A DNA stretch of 64,000 nucleotides. Source: Nocardia cyriacigeorgica. GTDB lineage: Bacteria > Actinomycetota > Actinomycetes > Mycobacteriales > Mycobacteriaceae. This document shows, piece after piece, positions 1 to 8,675 of this stretch (its first letter is position 1; each line of letters starts with the position of its first letter). Made by a program: the position numbers and the translations under genes. Under the pieces are notes generated by a model. It saw nothing but the letters and a program-made list of their open reading frames with translations, was not told the origin of the DNA and did not search any database. Where the stretch lies: positions 124,001-188,000 of the forward strand of contig NZ_JARWNX010000064.1 in NCBI RefSeq assembly GCF_029868385.1, given 5' to 3'.

Positions 1-1260
1 GGCCTGGTAGCCGCCGCCGATCATGCCGGCGACCGGATGCGCCCCACCGTCTTTCGAGAACAGCACCCGGCCGTGCCGGAAGTCCTGGGCCACACCGCCG
101 TTCACCGGATATTCGCCGGTCAGGCAATCCCCGAGCCAACCATTGGCGGCCACCACCGGGGCGATGGCGCCACCGGCCTCGCAGGCGGGCTTATCGGCTT
201 CCACACCGAGTGCGGCGGCGGCGTGCGGCCAGGACTGGCGCATCTCGAAATCCCAGTACGGCCACGAATGAGTGCCCGAGGCGCGGTAGTTCACCTGCAC
301 CGGGATGCTCAGGTCGCCGAGCTTGGTCACGAAATTCTGCGATGACATCCGGGACAGGATCTCCAGACCCATACCCGCGAGGTTCGTGCTGACGCCGGGC
401 ACGATGCCACCCGGCGAGTCGAACGGCCCCGTCGCACCGGACCCGCTGGACACGTAGAGGCTGATCCCTTTCAGCTTCTCCGCCAGCAGATACGGATCGT
501 GCTGCTCCCATTGCGGGTTGGTCGGCGGACCCCACATCGCGGACGAGTCGTAGCCGCCCGCATCACGCATGGCGAAATTGATCGCCTGCGGCATACCCAG
601 CGTGGTCGTGGTGAGAAAACCGGAATACGAGGCCGCGTACTTGACGAAATCACGATTGCGTGCGGCCAGGAACATGGCGGCGGTGCCGCCCATCGAAAGG
701 CCCTCCATGCCACGCACATTCGTGGCCCGCCACTGGCCCTCCAGCAGCGGCGGGAGTTCCTTGGTCAGGAAGGTCTCCCATTTGTAGTTCTTGCCGTTGT
801 TCGGCTCCAGCCAGTCGGCGTAGAAGCTGGACTGACCACCCACCGGCAGCACGACGGTCACGTTCTTGTCGGCGAAGAAATCGACCGCGCCCGCATCCTG
901 GATCCAGCCGCTGACCTCGTCGGTGGCGCGCAATCCGTCGAGCATGTACAGGACCGGGAACTTGGCCTCCGGGCTGGTGTTCCAGTCCCTGGCCAGCAGC
1001 AGACGGACCTGGATCGGGGCGCCCATGGCGGGCGAGTTCACCCACAGCTCGACATGCCGGTCGGTCAACCAGACGACATTGCGCAAGGTGGCAGGCGCCG
1101 CCGCGGTGACGGCGGGCTGGGCCTCGGCGGGCACCTGGGCGAGCGAAAGTCCCGCGGCCAGCGGCAACACCAGGCCGGTGGCGAGCGCGGGCAGGATCGA
1201 ACGCGGCTGCCGGTCGGACCGTCCGCCGCTGCCCCGCCTACCGCGCGAAATACCTACCAC
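1..1260 (-). CDS. Antigen-85-type mycolyltransferase with C-terminal LGFP repeat (3' end outside window)
   Basis: Partial gene of 420 codons whose 3' end lies beyond base 1. Seen: a GTG start at 1260, a basic N-terminus followed by a hydrophobic signal segment ending near AEAQPA, then an alpha/beta-hydrolase core with YMLDGLRA, PVGGQSSFYADW, the nucleophile motif GLSMGG and the GTHSWPYW histidine motif. After the catalytic domain the frame continues into an LGFP-type repeat (YPVNGG...DFRHGRVLFS...GAHPV). Family knowledge: such esterases move mycolic acids between trehalose and arabinogalactan in the cell envelope, and LGFP repeats are thought to hold envelope proteins at the wall. The LGFP tail separates it from the three shorter paralogues next to it and recalls corynebacterial PS1. 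Exact start is moderately sure; number of LGFP repeats unknown. Confidence 0.9.
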   Translation of the reverse strand, partial: MVGISRGRRGSGGRSDRQPRSILPALATGLVLPLAAGLSLAQVPAEAQPAVTAAAPATLRNVVWLTDRHVELWVNSPAMGAPIQVRLLLARDWNTSPEAKFPVLYMLDGLRATDEVSGWIQDAGAVDFFADKNVTVVLPVGGQSSFYADWLEPNNGKNYKWETFLTKELPPLLEGQWRATNVRGMEGLSMGGTAAMFLAARNRDFVKYAASYSGFLTTTTLGMPQAINFAMRDAGGYDSSAMWGPPTNPQWEQHDPYLLAEKLKGISLYVSSGSGATGPFDSPGGIVPGVSTNLAGMGLEILSRMSSQNFVTKLGDLSIPVQVNYRASGTHSWPYWDFEMRQSWPHAAAALGVEADKPACEAGGAIAPVVAANGWLGDCLTGEYPVNGGVAQDFRHGRVLFSKDGGAHPVAGMIGGGYQA

Positions 1261-1420
1261 ATGGATGTTTGTACTCCGGTCGCGGCGATGTTCCGGGGAG
1301 GACGCGCCAGGAGCAAACCAATTGGTTCGCAGCCGCGGATTGCCGGTCCGCTCTGGTCATCCGGCGGTTCGGCGCGTATTCGGCTGTGCCGCAACCGATC
1401 CACCGGTCACCACACAGCAA

Positions 1421-1458
1421 ACGGCGCCGCCCGCTTCCGAGGAAACGAGCGGCGCCGT
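1421..1458 (-). terminator. Hairpin terminator of the 1481-2512 mycolyltransferase
   Basis: A perfect 10-bp inverted repeat (ACGGCGCCGC at 1421-1430 with its complement at 1449-1458) starts 22 bases after the stop codon. There is no clear U-tract, which is usual for actinobacteria. Confidence 0.65.
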
Positions 1459-1480
1459 CGAATGCGTCAGCGTGCGATGG

Positions 1481-2512
1481 TCACCAGCCGCCGGTGGCGT
1501 CCAGGAACATCTTGCGGGAGGCGAAGAGCTGGCCCTCCCAGTACTTCCAGCTGTGGGTACCCGAGGCCGGGAAGTCGAAGTGGGCCGGGATGCCGAGCTT
1601 GCCGAGGCGAGCCTGGAAAGCGCGGGTGTTCACCAGCGACAGCGCCTCGAGGGCCATCGCGTTACCGGTGTTGAACGCGCCGATCGCCGAGTTCGGGTGG
1701 TCGTGCTCACCGGGCAGGCCGCTGGCCGCCGAGATGTACATCGGCAGACCCTTCAGCTGCGGCGCGAACACGAACGGGTCCATCCGCAGCCAGGCCGGGC
1801 TCCACGGAGCGGCCATCGAGTCGACGTTGTAGCGGCCTGCGTCGAGCATCGCGATACGGATCGCCTCACGCATACCGGGCGCGGAGATGTTCAGGTAGCC
1901 GGAGTACGCCGCGGCGGCCTTGAACTGATCGCGGTGGTAGGCGGCGAGGGCGAGGGCGGCACTACCACCCATGGACAGGCCCGCGACCACGTTGTTGGTG
2001 CGGGAGACGCCGTAACCCTCGAGGAAGGTCGGCAGCTCCTTGGTCAGGAAGGTCTCCCACTTGTAGGTGGTCTTCTGGCCGTTGGTGTTGGACGGGGAGT
2101 ACCAGTCGGCGTAGAAGCTGGACTGGCCGCCGACCGGCATCACCAGGGTGATGTTGTCGTTGCCGAACTGCTCCATCGCGTTGGTCTCGAACGACCAGGC
2201 GTTGCGGTCGTCGCGGGCGCGCAGACCGTCGAGCAGGTACAGCGCCGCGTTGCCGCCGCGCTTGGCCCACTGCACCTGGACCTTGATCGGCCCCATGCTC
2301 GAGGGAACCATCAGTTCCTCGTAGCCACCGGCGGGCGCGCGCAGGACCGGGCCGTGCACCGGCGCCGCCATGGCGGTCGGAGCAGCAACGCCCGCGGCGA
2401 TCGGCAGCGCCAGCGCCGCGGCGCCGACGGCCAGAATCCGGTTACGCCAACCGCGAGGTGCGCCTCGCCGTCCCGTGGTCCTCTTCGGGGCGGCCGCCCT
2501 GCCGAAACGCAT
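1481..2512 (-). CDS. Antigen-85-type mycolyltransferase
   Basis: Predicted secreted mycolyltransferase of 343 residues, close to the usual antigen 85 length. The ATG at 2512 is chosen because AGCAGGA lies just upstream and the protein then begins with a basic segment and a signal peptide ending near TAMAAPVHG. Seen: LYLLDGLRARDDRNAW, PVGGQSSFYADWYSP, the Ser motif GLSMGGSA, a Glu in MALEALSL matching the catalytic acid position, and GTHSWKYW with the catalytic His. Family knowledge: transfers mycolyl groups between trehalose mycolates and arabinogalactan. It has its own downstream hairpin (1421-1458) and a 560-bp upstream gap, so it is probably monocistronic. It lacks the Ser/Gly insertion found in the next two paralogues. 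Confidence 0.93.
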   Translation of the reverse strand: MRFGRAAAPKRTTGRRGAPRGWRNRILAVGAAALALPIAAGVAAPTAMAAPVHGPVLRAPAGGYEELMVPSSMGPIKVQVQWAKRGGNAALYLLDGLRARDDRNAWSFETNAMEQFGNDNITLVMPVGGQSSFYADWYSPSNTNGQKTTYKWETFLTKELPTFLEGYGVSRTNNVVAGLSMGGSAALALAAYHRDQFKAAAAYSGYLNISAPGMREAIRIAMLDAGRYNVDSMAAPWSPAWLRMDPFVFAPQLKGLPMYISAASGLPGEHDHPNSAIGAFNTGNAMALEALSLVNTRAFQARLGKLGIPAHFDFPASGTHSWKYWEGQLFASRKMFLDATGGW

Positions 2513-3072
2513 GAATCCTGCTCTCTTTCTGCTGTTGTGGAGCCACCCACGGTCCGCGGGCGACACCCGTTCTGTGTCAACGAGACGCCGCCGGGGCCTG
2601 TACCCGAATCCCGACCTTCCGGTACAGCCGTCGACGGCGCTACAACGATCTGGTCACACTGATGCTCGCTGGACGATATTCGACCCCCGAATCCTTAGCA
2701 AGACCGGGGTTGATGTGGTGGCCGAAATCCGCCCGCGACAATCGGTGATCGTGCGGTGACACTACCGTGTCTCGCCGTTGATGTCGCGGCGGACCGCTTT
2801 ATTTGTTCGTTATCCCGAATCCACACCGGGACACCAAGATCAACCGCATCGCACCGTACGCACCCGCACATCACATGACGCGAACATGAACACGCCGCGA
2901 CGATCTCTCCGGACAACCGGCCCGGCAACTTTCCCGCGCACTTCGCACATCGCACATCGATTCGACGAATATCGCCGAGAATCGGCCCGGAAATAGCCTC
3001 AGCACATGAATTCGGGCCCTGTTCGGGCATCCATGGCGGATGCGCCGAACAGGGCCCGATCGAATGTGCGGG
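2513..3072. other. Intergenic gap between mycolyltransferase genes
   Basis: A 560-bp stretch without a convincing gene. The right end holds the terminator hairpin of the 3073-4125 gene. The left end must hold the promoter of the 1481-2512 gene. A 7-bp inverted repeat (CTGTACC/GGTACAG, about 2598-2627) lies roughly 90 bases upstream of that start and could be an operator; nothing else stands out. Confidence 0.5.
3012..3059 (-). terminator. Strong hairpin terminator of the 3073-4125 mycolyltransferase
   Basis: Perfect 15-bp inverted repeat (3012-3026 with 3045-3059), continued after one unpaired base by a 6-bp inner stem (GCATCC at 3027-3032 with GGATGC at 3038-3043). It begins 13 bases past the stop codon. 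Confidence 0.8.
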
Positions 3073-4125
3073 TCAGCCGATATTCGCCGACAGATCCGGC
3101 GTCATCCGGTACACCTCGTCCTGCCAGTACGACCAGGCGTGAATACCGACATTCGGGAACGAATAGACGACATTGTTCGCACCGAGCGTCGCCATCCTGA
3201 CCTGGAAGGCCCTGGTATTGGCCAGGGCAAGCGCCTCGAGTGCCATACCGTTCACGGTGCCCGCCGTCGGCCCGTCGGCCGGACCTGGCAGACCGCTGCC
3301 CGCCGAGATCCACAGGCGGGTGTTGTGGTCACGCAGCATCGGCGCGAACACGAACGGGTCCATCCGCAGCCACTGCGGGCCCCACGGCGGCGCCATCGAG
3401 TCCACGTTGTAGCCGCCGGCGTCGAGCATGGCCACCCGGATCGCCTCACGCATACCCGGCGCGGAAATGTTCAGGTAACCGGAGTACGAACCGGCGAAAC
3501 TGAACTGATCCGGGTGATAGGCGGCCAAGGTCAGTGCCGCACTGCCGCCCATCGACAAACCGAATACGCCATTACGGTTCGGATTGAATCCGAGTCGATC
3601 ACGCAGGGCCCAGCGCAGATTCTGGGTCAGGAACGTTTCCCATTGGTACCGGTAGCTCTTACCCGGGCCAGCGGCGAACGCGTTGAGCGCGCCCGAACCC
3701 GAGGACGAGCCGGTGCCGGGCGGAACACCGACGAAACTGCTCGGCGCATTCCAGTCGGCATAGAAGCTGGACATACCGCCGACCGGCATGACGACATTGA
3801 TGTTCCAGTCCGTCAGCAGCTGCGCGACATTGGTATCGATCTCCCAACCGCTCAGCGTCTCGGGGGCGCGCAGACCGTCGAGGGCATAGACCACGCGGTT
3901 GGTGTTGCCGTCCTTGGCGCGGAAGATGCGCGATTTGATCGGGCCCATCCCGGAATCGACCCAGAAATCGAAGCCGGACGGGTCGAAGGCCGCCGAGGCG
4001 GGCGCGGCCGGACCGGCTATCGATATCCCCATGGGAACGAGCATCGCCGCGGCGACTCCCATCGCCGCACGTTTCACCCATGAGCCGGACCGCACCGATC
4101 TACCGGGCCTGCGCGCACTTCGCAT
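3073..4125 (-). CDS. Antigen-85-type mycolyltransferase
   Basis: Predicted secreted mycolyltransferase of 350 residues. The ATG at 4125 has GAAAGG nine bases upstream and opens a basic, hydrophobic signal region; longer starts lack a site. Seen: VVYALDGLRA, PVGGMSSFYADWNAPSS, GLSMGGSAALTLAAYHPDQF, Glu in MALEALAL and a His in GIHAWSYW. A short Ser/Gly-rich stretch (GTGSSSGSG) is inserted after the ADW region, before the conserved YQWETFLT. Family knowledge: transfers mycolyl chains onto trehalose or arabinogalactan outside the membrane. It resembles the 4425-5516 paralogue most, suggesting a local duplication. It has its own strong terminator. Confidence 0.93.
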   Translation of the reverse strand: MRSARRPGRSVRSGSWVKRAAMGVAAAMLVPMGISIAGPAAPASAAFDPSGFDFWVDSGMGPIKSRIFRAKDGNTNRVVYALDGLRAPETLSGWEIDTNVAQLLTDWNINVVMPVGGMSSFYADWNAPSSFVGVPPGTGSSSGSGALNAFAAGPGKSYRYQWETFLTQNLRWALRDRLGFNPNRNGVFGLSMGGSAALTLAAYHPDQFSFAGSYSGYLNISAPGMREAIRVAMLDAGGYNVDSMAPPWGPQWLRMDPFVFAPMLRDHNTRLWISAGSGLPGPADGPTAGTVNGMALEALALANTRAFQVRMATLGANNVVYSFPNVGIHAWSYWQDEVYRMTPDLSANIG

Positions 4126-4370
4126 TCGACTAGACCTTTCGCCTGGACAGCCGGTCAGCAATCACATGGCTACGAAACCGGCACCTCATCGGACACCTGA
4201 TGACCGCGTTCGACGATCTCGGAGCGCGCCCACCTGTGTGCATGTTCCTGGTGTATCAATCGACAATGAACGCCTCCATGTTGCTGGATGGTGATCCATC
4301 CCACAACTCCAAGGGCCTTCCGTATGCACATTCGTTGCCGAGCGAACCGAGGACTTCCCACCGGACGAAG

Positions 4371-4405
4371 CAGGCCGTCCGGTGCGTGACGCGCCGGACG
4401 GCCTG
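4371..4405 (-). terminator. Hairpin terminator of the 4425-5516 mycolyltransferase
   Basis: Perfect 12-bp inverted repeat (CAGGCCGTCCGG at 4371-4382 with its complement at 4394-4405), 19 bases after the stop codon. Confidence 0.75.
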
Positions 4406-4424
4406 TTCGTTCGAGCTGTTATCG

Positions 4425-5516
4425 CTACCCGATGTGGGCCGAGAGGTCGGGGATCATCCGGTAGACCTCCGACTCCCAGTTGCGCCAGTTGTGCACACCG
4501 ACGGCCGGGAAGCTGTAGGTCGCGTTGCTCGCGCCGAGCGTCATCATGCGCACCTGGAAGGCCCTGGTGTTGACCAGCGCCAGCGCCTCGAGCGGCATGC
4601 CCTGGATGACGTCGAGCGGCGCGGTGGCGTCCGCCGGGCCTGGCAGACCGCTACCGGCGGCGATCCAGAGACGGGTGTTGTTGTCCTTGAGTCGCGGTGC
4701 GAAGACGAACGGATCCATCCGCAGCCACTGCGGACCCCAGGGCGGTGCCATGGCGTCGATGTTGTAGCCGCCCGCGCTCAGCATGGCCACGCGCAGCGCC
4801 TCACGCATACCGGGCGCAGAATTGTTCAGATAACCGGAGTAGGAACCGGCGAAGCTGAACTGATCCGGGTGGTAGGCGGCCAGGGTCAGGGCGGCGCTAC
4901 CGCCCATCGACAGGCCGAAGACACCGTTGTTGTTCGGGTTGAAACCGAGCCGGTCACGCAGCGCCCAACGCAGGTGCTTGGTGAGGAAGGTTTCCCATTT
5001 GTAGGTGTTGGTCTTGCCGAGGGTCTCGGTCCAGCCCGACGAGCCGGTCGCGGCCGAACCGGACGACGAACCCGAGGACGAGCCCGCCGAACCGGTGTTG
5101 AGCCCGAGGAAATCGCTCGGGCCGTTCCAGTCGGCGTAGAAGCTGGACGGTCCACCGACGGGCATGACCACGTTGATGTTCCATTTGGTCAGCTCACGGA
5201 CGACCTCGGTCTCGATCTCCCAGCCGTTCAGGTCGCCACGGGCCCGCATACCGTCGAGGGCGTATACGACCCGGCCGGTGTTGCCGTCCGCGGCGCGGAA
5301 GACGCGGGACTTGATCGGCCCCATTTCCGAATCGACCCAGAAGTCGATTCCGGCGGGGTTGAATGCCGCCGACGCCGTCGCGCCGGGGCCTGCCACCGAC
5401 GCCCCGAGCGGTAGCAGCACTGCCAGCGACATGAGCATCGATCGCTTCAACCAGGACCCGGCTCTTCGGACTCCCGGTCGGCCACCGTGCGCTCTGCGCG
5501 CGATCACGCCTCGCAT
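4425..5516 (-). CDS. Antigen-85-type mycolyltransferase with Ser/Gly-rich insertion
   Basis: Predicted secreted mycolyltransferase of 363 residues. The ATG at 5516 is preferred because GAAAGG lies upstream in the same arrangement as in the neighbouring paralogue; an ATG at 5537 is the alternative. Seen: signal segment (LKRSMLMSLAVLLPLGASVAG), VVYALDGMRARGDLNGW, PVGGPSSFYADW, GLSMGGSAALTLAAYHPDQF, Glu in PLEALALVN and His in VGVHNWRNW, where the usual HSW is HNW. A run of about 20 Ser/Gly/Ala residues is inserted between the ADW loop and YKWETFLTKHL. Family knowledge: cell-envelope mycolyl transfer. It is the first of the array after aftB, with 186 bp between, and carries its own terminator. 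Confidence 0.93.
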   Translation of the reverse strand: MRGVIARRAHGGRPGVRRAGSWLKRSMLMSLAVLLPLGASVAGPGATASAAFNPAGIDFWVDSEMGPIKSRVFRAADGNTGRVVYALDGMRARGDLNGWEIETEVVRELTKWNINVVMPVGGPSSFYADWNGPSDFLGLNTGSAGSSSGSSSGSAATGSSGWTETLGKTNTYKWETFLTKHLRWALRDRLGFNPNNNGVFGLSMGGSAALTLAAYHPDQFSFAGSYSGYLNNSAPGMREALRVAMLSAGGYNIDAMAPPWGPQWLRMDPFVFAPRLKDNNTRLWIAAGSGLPGPADATAPLDVIQGMPLEALALVNTRAFQVRMMTLGASNATYSFPAVGVHNWRNWESEVYRMIPDLSAHIG

Positions 5517-5702
5517 GTGTTCTCGGCCTTTCGTCATGCGGCGGGTCGCCGCGTTACTTGGTGCCGCCGTGCCCACGCCCACGTTTCGGGCAGAGCACGC
5601 CGGGGTACCACGGCAGCCTAACCCGTGACCTATGCCGGAGCGTTATCAAAAAGAGACAAAGTGAGGCACGCCGCTTTGTGCACGGCGCGCTCGACAACAC
5701 AC

Positions 5703-7673
5703 TCAGCGCGGTGGCTGCGGATAGGGATCGACCAACCCGCAGCGCTGGATCTCGTACTTGGGTACCCGGTCGATACGGTACTTCGCGAAGCTCAGCGCGT
5801 TGCGGAGATTGTGTTTGAACCGGTCCCAGGTCAGCTCGTCACGGTAGGAGAGCATCAGCGCGTGGGTCTGCGGGCACGACATCGCGACCCTGGCCTGGGT
5901 CACCCATTTCTCGTCCAGATACCAGGGCATCCACGGCTTCTGGTCCACCATGCCGGTATCGACGATCACCCAGTCCGGGAACAGGCTCTTGTCGTGGCCG
6001 ATGCGGCCGTCCTCGAGCCGGTCGGTATGCGCGGCCAGCGGGTAGGACAGGCCCATCGGGTCGATCACGCGCACGTCCAGCGGCACGTTCATACTGGTCA
6101 TGCCCAGGTTCAGGAAGTAGACGGTATGTCCGACGCCGCCCTCGGGGATGGGCTGCGGCGGCGGCGCGACGTACCAGAACATGAACGACGGCGAATTCAG
6201 CAGCAGACCGCCGTTGGGGTTGGCCATGATGTCGTTGACCATGGGCCGCATCCGGGCGTAATCGAGGTAGTCCTCGGCCAGGATCGGATGGTCGTGGCCG
6301 GTGTTGAGCACGTAGTACACGCGCTCGTCGACGATGCCGGAGGAGCTGATCTTGGTGCCGGTCGTGATCGCGGTCGTGCCCATGGCGAACAGCGACCACA
6401 CCACCGTGGCGACGAGCGCGACCGAGGTGGCGACGAAAGCGCCGCTGCTGGCCGACACCGAGCGCAACCCGCCCTCCGGCCACCGCACCGGCAGCACCGC
6501 GACCGGCGCGATCAGGCAGAACAACTGCGACAGCAGCATCCGGCCGTGCATGAAGTCGCCGCCGACCCGCAGTGCGTAGATGGTGAGGATGACGCCGCTG
6601 CCGAGCATGAGCGTGACCACCGCGGCGGGCGAACGCAGCCAGATGCGGGCCCGTGCCGTCCAGCGGCGGCCGTCATCGTCGGAGCCAGCCTCGGCGGCGG
6701 CGCCCGCGCGCCCAGCACGGGCCGCCACGATCCCGGCGATCAGCAGGATCAGCAGCGGAACCCACAGCGAATACGGGCCGACCAGATCCCACAGATAGGT
6801 GAAACCCTGCCCCCATTTGGCGCCACCGGCGTCCTTGGCCACCGCGGTGTTCGGGTACGGCAGGCCGTAGTAGCCCATCCGCCAGATCTGATAGCCCAGC
6901 GGCACCAGGCCCGCCACCGCGACGATGATCACCCGCAGCACGGCGGGACGCAGCCGCGATTCGGGCATCGGCGCGAGGAAGATCATCATCAGCGCCAGAC
7001 CGCCGACCAGCGTCATCTCCGGCCGGATCAGCGGGGCAAGTCCGGCGAGGAAGACCAGCCCGAACAGCGCGGGCACCCGCACCCGTTCGGCCTGACTCCA
7101 CCACACCATCAGCCAGAACAGCAGGCCGAGCCAGGCGATGACCAGGCCGCTCTCCAGCCCGGAGGTCACATAGTCACGCGCGGGCGGCACCGCGATATAG
7201 ACCAGCGCACCCGCGGGCAGCAGCAGCGATGACGACGTGCCGCCCCACAGCCGCGCCGCGCCGAGCATGGCGAACACGATCGCCAGCACCGACAAGGTCA
7301 TCGCGACGCCGAGCACCACGTACTCCAGGCGGGCCTGGGTGAGCCAGCTGAAGAACCAGACGATGTAGGTCCACGCGGTGCTGGTATTGGTTTCGACCCG
7401 TTCGCCCGCGTTGAACACCGGGCCGTTGCCCGCGAGCAGATTGCGCACGGTGCGCAGCACGATCAGGCCGTCGTCGGCGATCCAGCGGCGTTGCCAGCCG
7501 CCGATCGCGAACAGTGCGGCGGTGAGCACCACCCCACCGACGAATGTGGCCCGGGATAGTCGGGTGAAACGCGAAGCCGGGGCGGTCTGCTCCTCGGCAG
7601 CCGCCCGGTCCGCGTATTCGGTTCCCTCCACTCCCGCTACCAGCATCTCGTCAGGTGAGATAGACAGCGACAC
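5703..7673 (-). CDS. aftB: Terminal beta-(1->2) arabinofuranosyltransferase AftB
   Basis: Polytopic GT-C glycosyltransferase of 656 residues, near the size of M. tuberculosis AftB (Rv3805c). Family knowledge: it adds the terminal beta-(1->2) arabinofuranose of arabinogalactan and lipoarabinomannan at the outer face of the membrane, using decaprenyl-phosphoryl-arabinose. Seen: a cytosolic N-terminus of about 40 residues, many membrane segments, the acidic loop motif RRWIADDGL (Asp67-Asp68) after the first segment, and a long soluble C-terminal part after residue 430. The GTG at 7673 has GGAG six bases upstream and overlaps the ubiA end by 23 bases; an ATG at 7646, just after the ubiA stop, is the alternative. 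Last gene of the glf-glfT2-PAP2-ubiA-aftB operon. Confidence 0.9.
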   Translation of the reverse strand: MSLSISPDEMLVAGVEGTEYADRAAAEEQTAPASRFTRLSRATFVGGVVLTAALFAIGGWQRRWIADDGLIVLRTVRNLLAGNGPVFNAGERVETNTSTAWTYIVWFFSWLTQARLEYVVLGVAMTLSVLAIVFAMLGAARLWGGTSSSLLLPAGALVYIAVPPARDYVTSGLESGLVIAWLGLLFWLMVWWSQAERVRVPALFGLVFLAGLAPLIRPEMTLVGGLALMMIFLAPMPESRLRPAVLRVIIVAVAGLVPLGYQIWRMGYYGLPYPNTAVAKDAGGAKWGQGFTYLWDLVGPYSLWVPLLILLIAGIVAARAGRAGAAAEAGSDDDGRRWTARARIWLRSPAAVVTLMLGSGVILTIYALRVGGDFMHGRMLLSQLFCLIAPVAVLPVRWPEGGLRSVSASSGAFVATSVALVATVVWSLFAMGTTAITTGTKISSSGIVDERVYYVLNTGHDHPILAEDYLDYARMRPMVNDIMANPNGGLLLNSPSFMFWYVAPPPQPIPEGGVGHTVYFLNLGMTSMNVPLDVRVIDPMGLSYPLAAHTDRLEDGRIGHDKSLFPDWVIVDTGMVDQKPWMPWYLDEKWVTQARVAMSCPQTHALMLSYRDELTWDRFKHNLRNALSFAKYRIDRVPKYEIQRCGLVDPYPQPPR

Positions 7674-8622
7674 CTACCGCTCCGATCCAGGCGATTGCGA
7701 GGAACTGGAGGATCCGATCCCCCAGTGCGATCTCTTCGGGTTCACCGGCCTCGCCGCCATCGACGTCGACCGCGTACCGCAGGACTGCGATGGTGAACGG
7801 CACCATCGAAATCGCGTACCAGATGGTTTCGTTCTTCTCGCCCTGCTGGAACGCCCACAGACCATAGAAGATCACCAGGCCGGTCGCCGCGAGGGTCCAG
7901 ACGAAGCGCAGATAGGTGGGGGTGTAGTACTCCAGCGATTTGCGGATCTTGGCGCCGGTGCCCAGCGCGATCTGCAATTCGGCGTAGCGCTTACCCGCCG
8001 CCATGAACAGCGAGCCGAAGGCCATGACCAGCAGGAACCACTGCGACAACTCGATATCGGCTGCCGCGCCACCGGCGACGGCGCGCAGCAGGAAGCCCGA
8101 GGACACGATGCAGATATCGAGCACGGCCTGATGCTTGAGCCCGAAGCAGTAGGCGAGCTGGATGCCGATGTAGACCGCCATCACCACCGCGAGCTGCCAC
8201 GACGCCAGCAGCGAGCCGAGGATCGAACCGACCAGCAGCACCACGGCCAGCATGTAGGCCAGGTTCACCGGCACCACGCCCGCGGCGATCGGGCGGTAAC
8301 GCTTGGTCGGGTGGGCGCGGTCGGCCTCCACGTCCATCGAGTCGTTGACCAGATAGATGCCGGAGGCCGCCATGCAGAACACGACGAACGCGATCGCGAC
8401 ATGGCCGAGCACGGAGACGTCGCTGAGCACATCGGGGCCAGCGGCCAGCGGTGCGGCCAGCACCAGGACGTTCTTGACCCACTGACGCGGCCGGACCGCC
8501 TTGATCAGGCCACCGGCCAGTGTCTTGGGCGGCCCCTTGACGACGGCTTCGGCCAGATCCGCGCCGGTCGGCTCTTCACTCATCTCAACCAAGGCCTTTT
8601 CTCGAGCGGTCACTGTGTCCAT
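7651..8622 (-). CDS. ubiA: Decaprenyl-phosphate phosphoribosyltransferase (DPPR synthase, UbiA family)
   Basis: Membrane prenyltransferase of 323 residues. Family knowledge: the Rv3806c homologue joins 5-phosphoribosyl pyrophosphate to decaprenyl phosphate, the first committed step towards the arabinose donor DPA. Seen: about nine hydrophobic segments; the first UbiA aspartate motif NDSMDVEADRAHPTKRYRP (N93, D94, D97, D101) with the HPTKR signature typical of DPPR synthases; and a second conserved region around DICIVSSGFLLRAVAGG. The ATG at 8622 has GGGAGT upstream. It lies 27 bases after the PAP2 gene, and aftB starts inside its last codons, indicating tight coupling. The gap to PAP2 contains part of a dispersed repeat (8636-8675). 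Confidence 0.93.
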   Translation of the reverse strand: MDTVTAREKALVEMSEEPTGADLAEAVVKGPPKTLAGGLIKAVRPRQWVKNVLVLAAPLAAGPDVLSDVSVLGHVAIAFVVFCMAASGIYLVNDSMDVEADRAHPTKRYRPIAAGVVPVNLAYMLAVVLLVGSILGSLLASWQLAVVMAVYIGIQLAYCFGLKHQAVLDICIVSSGFLLRAVAGGAAADIELSQWFLLVMAFGSLFMAAGKRYAELQIALGTGAKIRKSLEYYTPTYLRFVWTLAATGLVIFYGLWAFQQGEKNETIWYAISMVPFTIAVLRYAVDVDGGEAGEPEEIALGDRILQFLAIAWIGAVGVAVYLT

Positions 8623-8635
8623 GTGCGGTACTCCC

Positions 8636-8675
8636 GGTGCCCTCCGTGGTTACGCACGCTGCCTCCTCCGGGCCC
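8636..8675 (-). repeat. Third copy (partial) of the GCCCGGAGGAGGCAGC repeat
   Basis: On the minus strand this 40-bp stretch nearly matches the core of the two 72-bp units at 21150-21293: GGCCCGGAGGAGGCAGC, then TGCGTAACCACG, with only a few differences. The last codons of the PAP2 gene (RARRRQRA and the TAA stop) are read from it, in a different frame from the one used at 21150-21296. Confidence 0.75.

Noticed and set aside
499..2662. Long plus-strand open frames across the first mycolyltransferase genes
   Set aside because: They are antisense to genes with intact catalytic motifs, have Arg/Gly/Pro-rich noise sequences, and cross the terminator and the intergenic gap.
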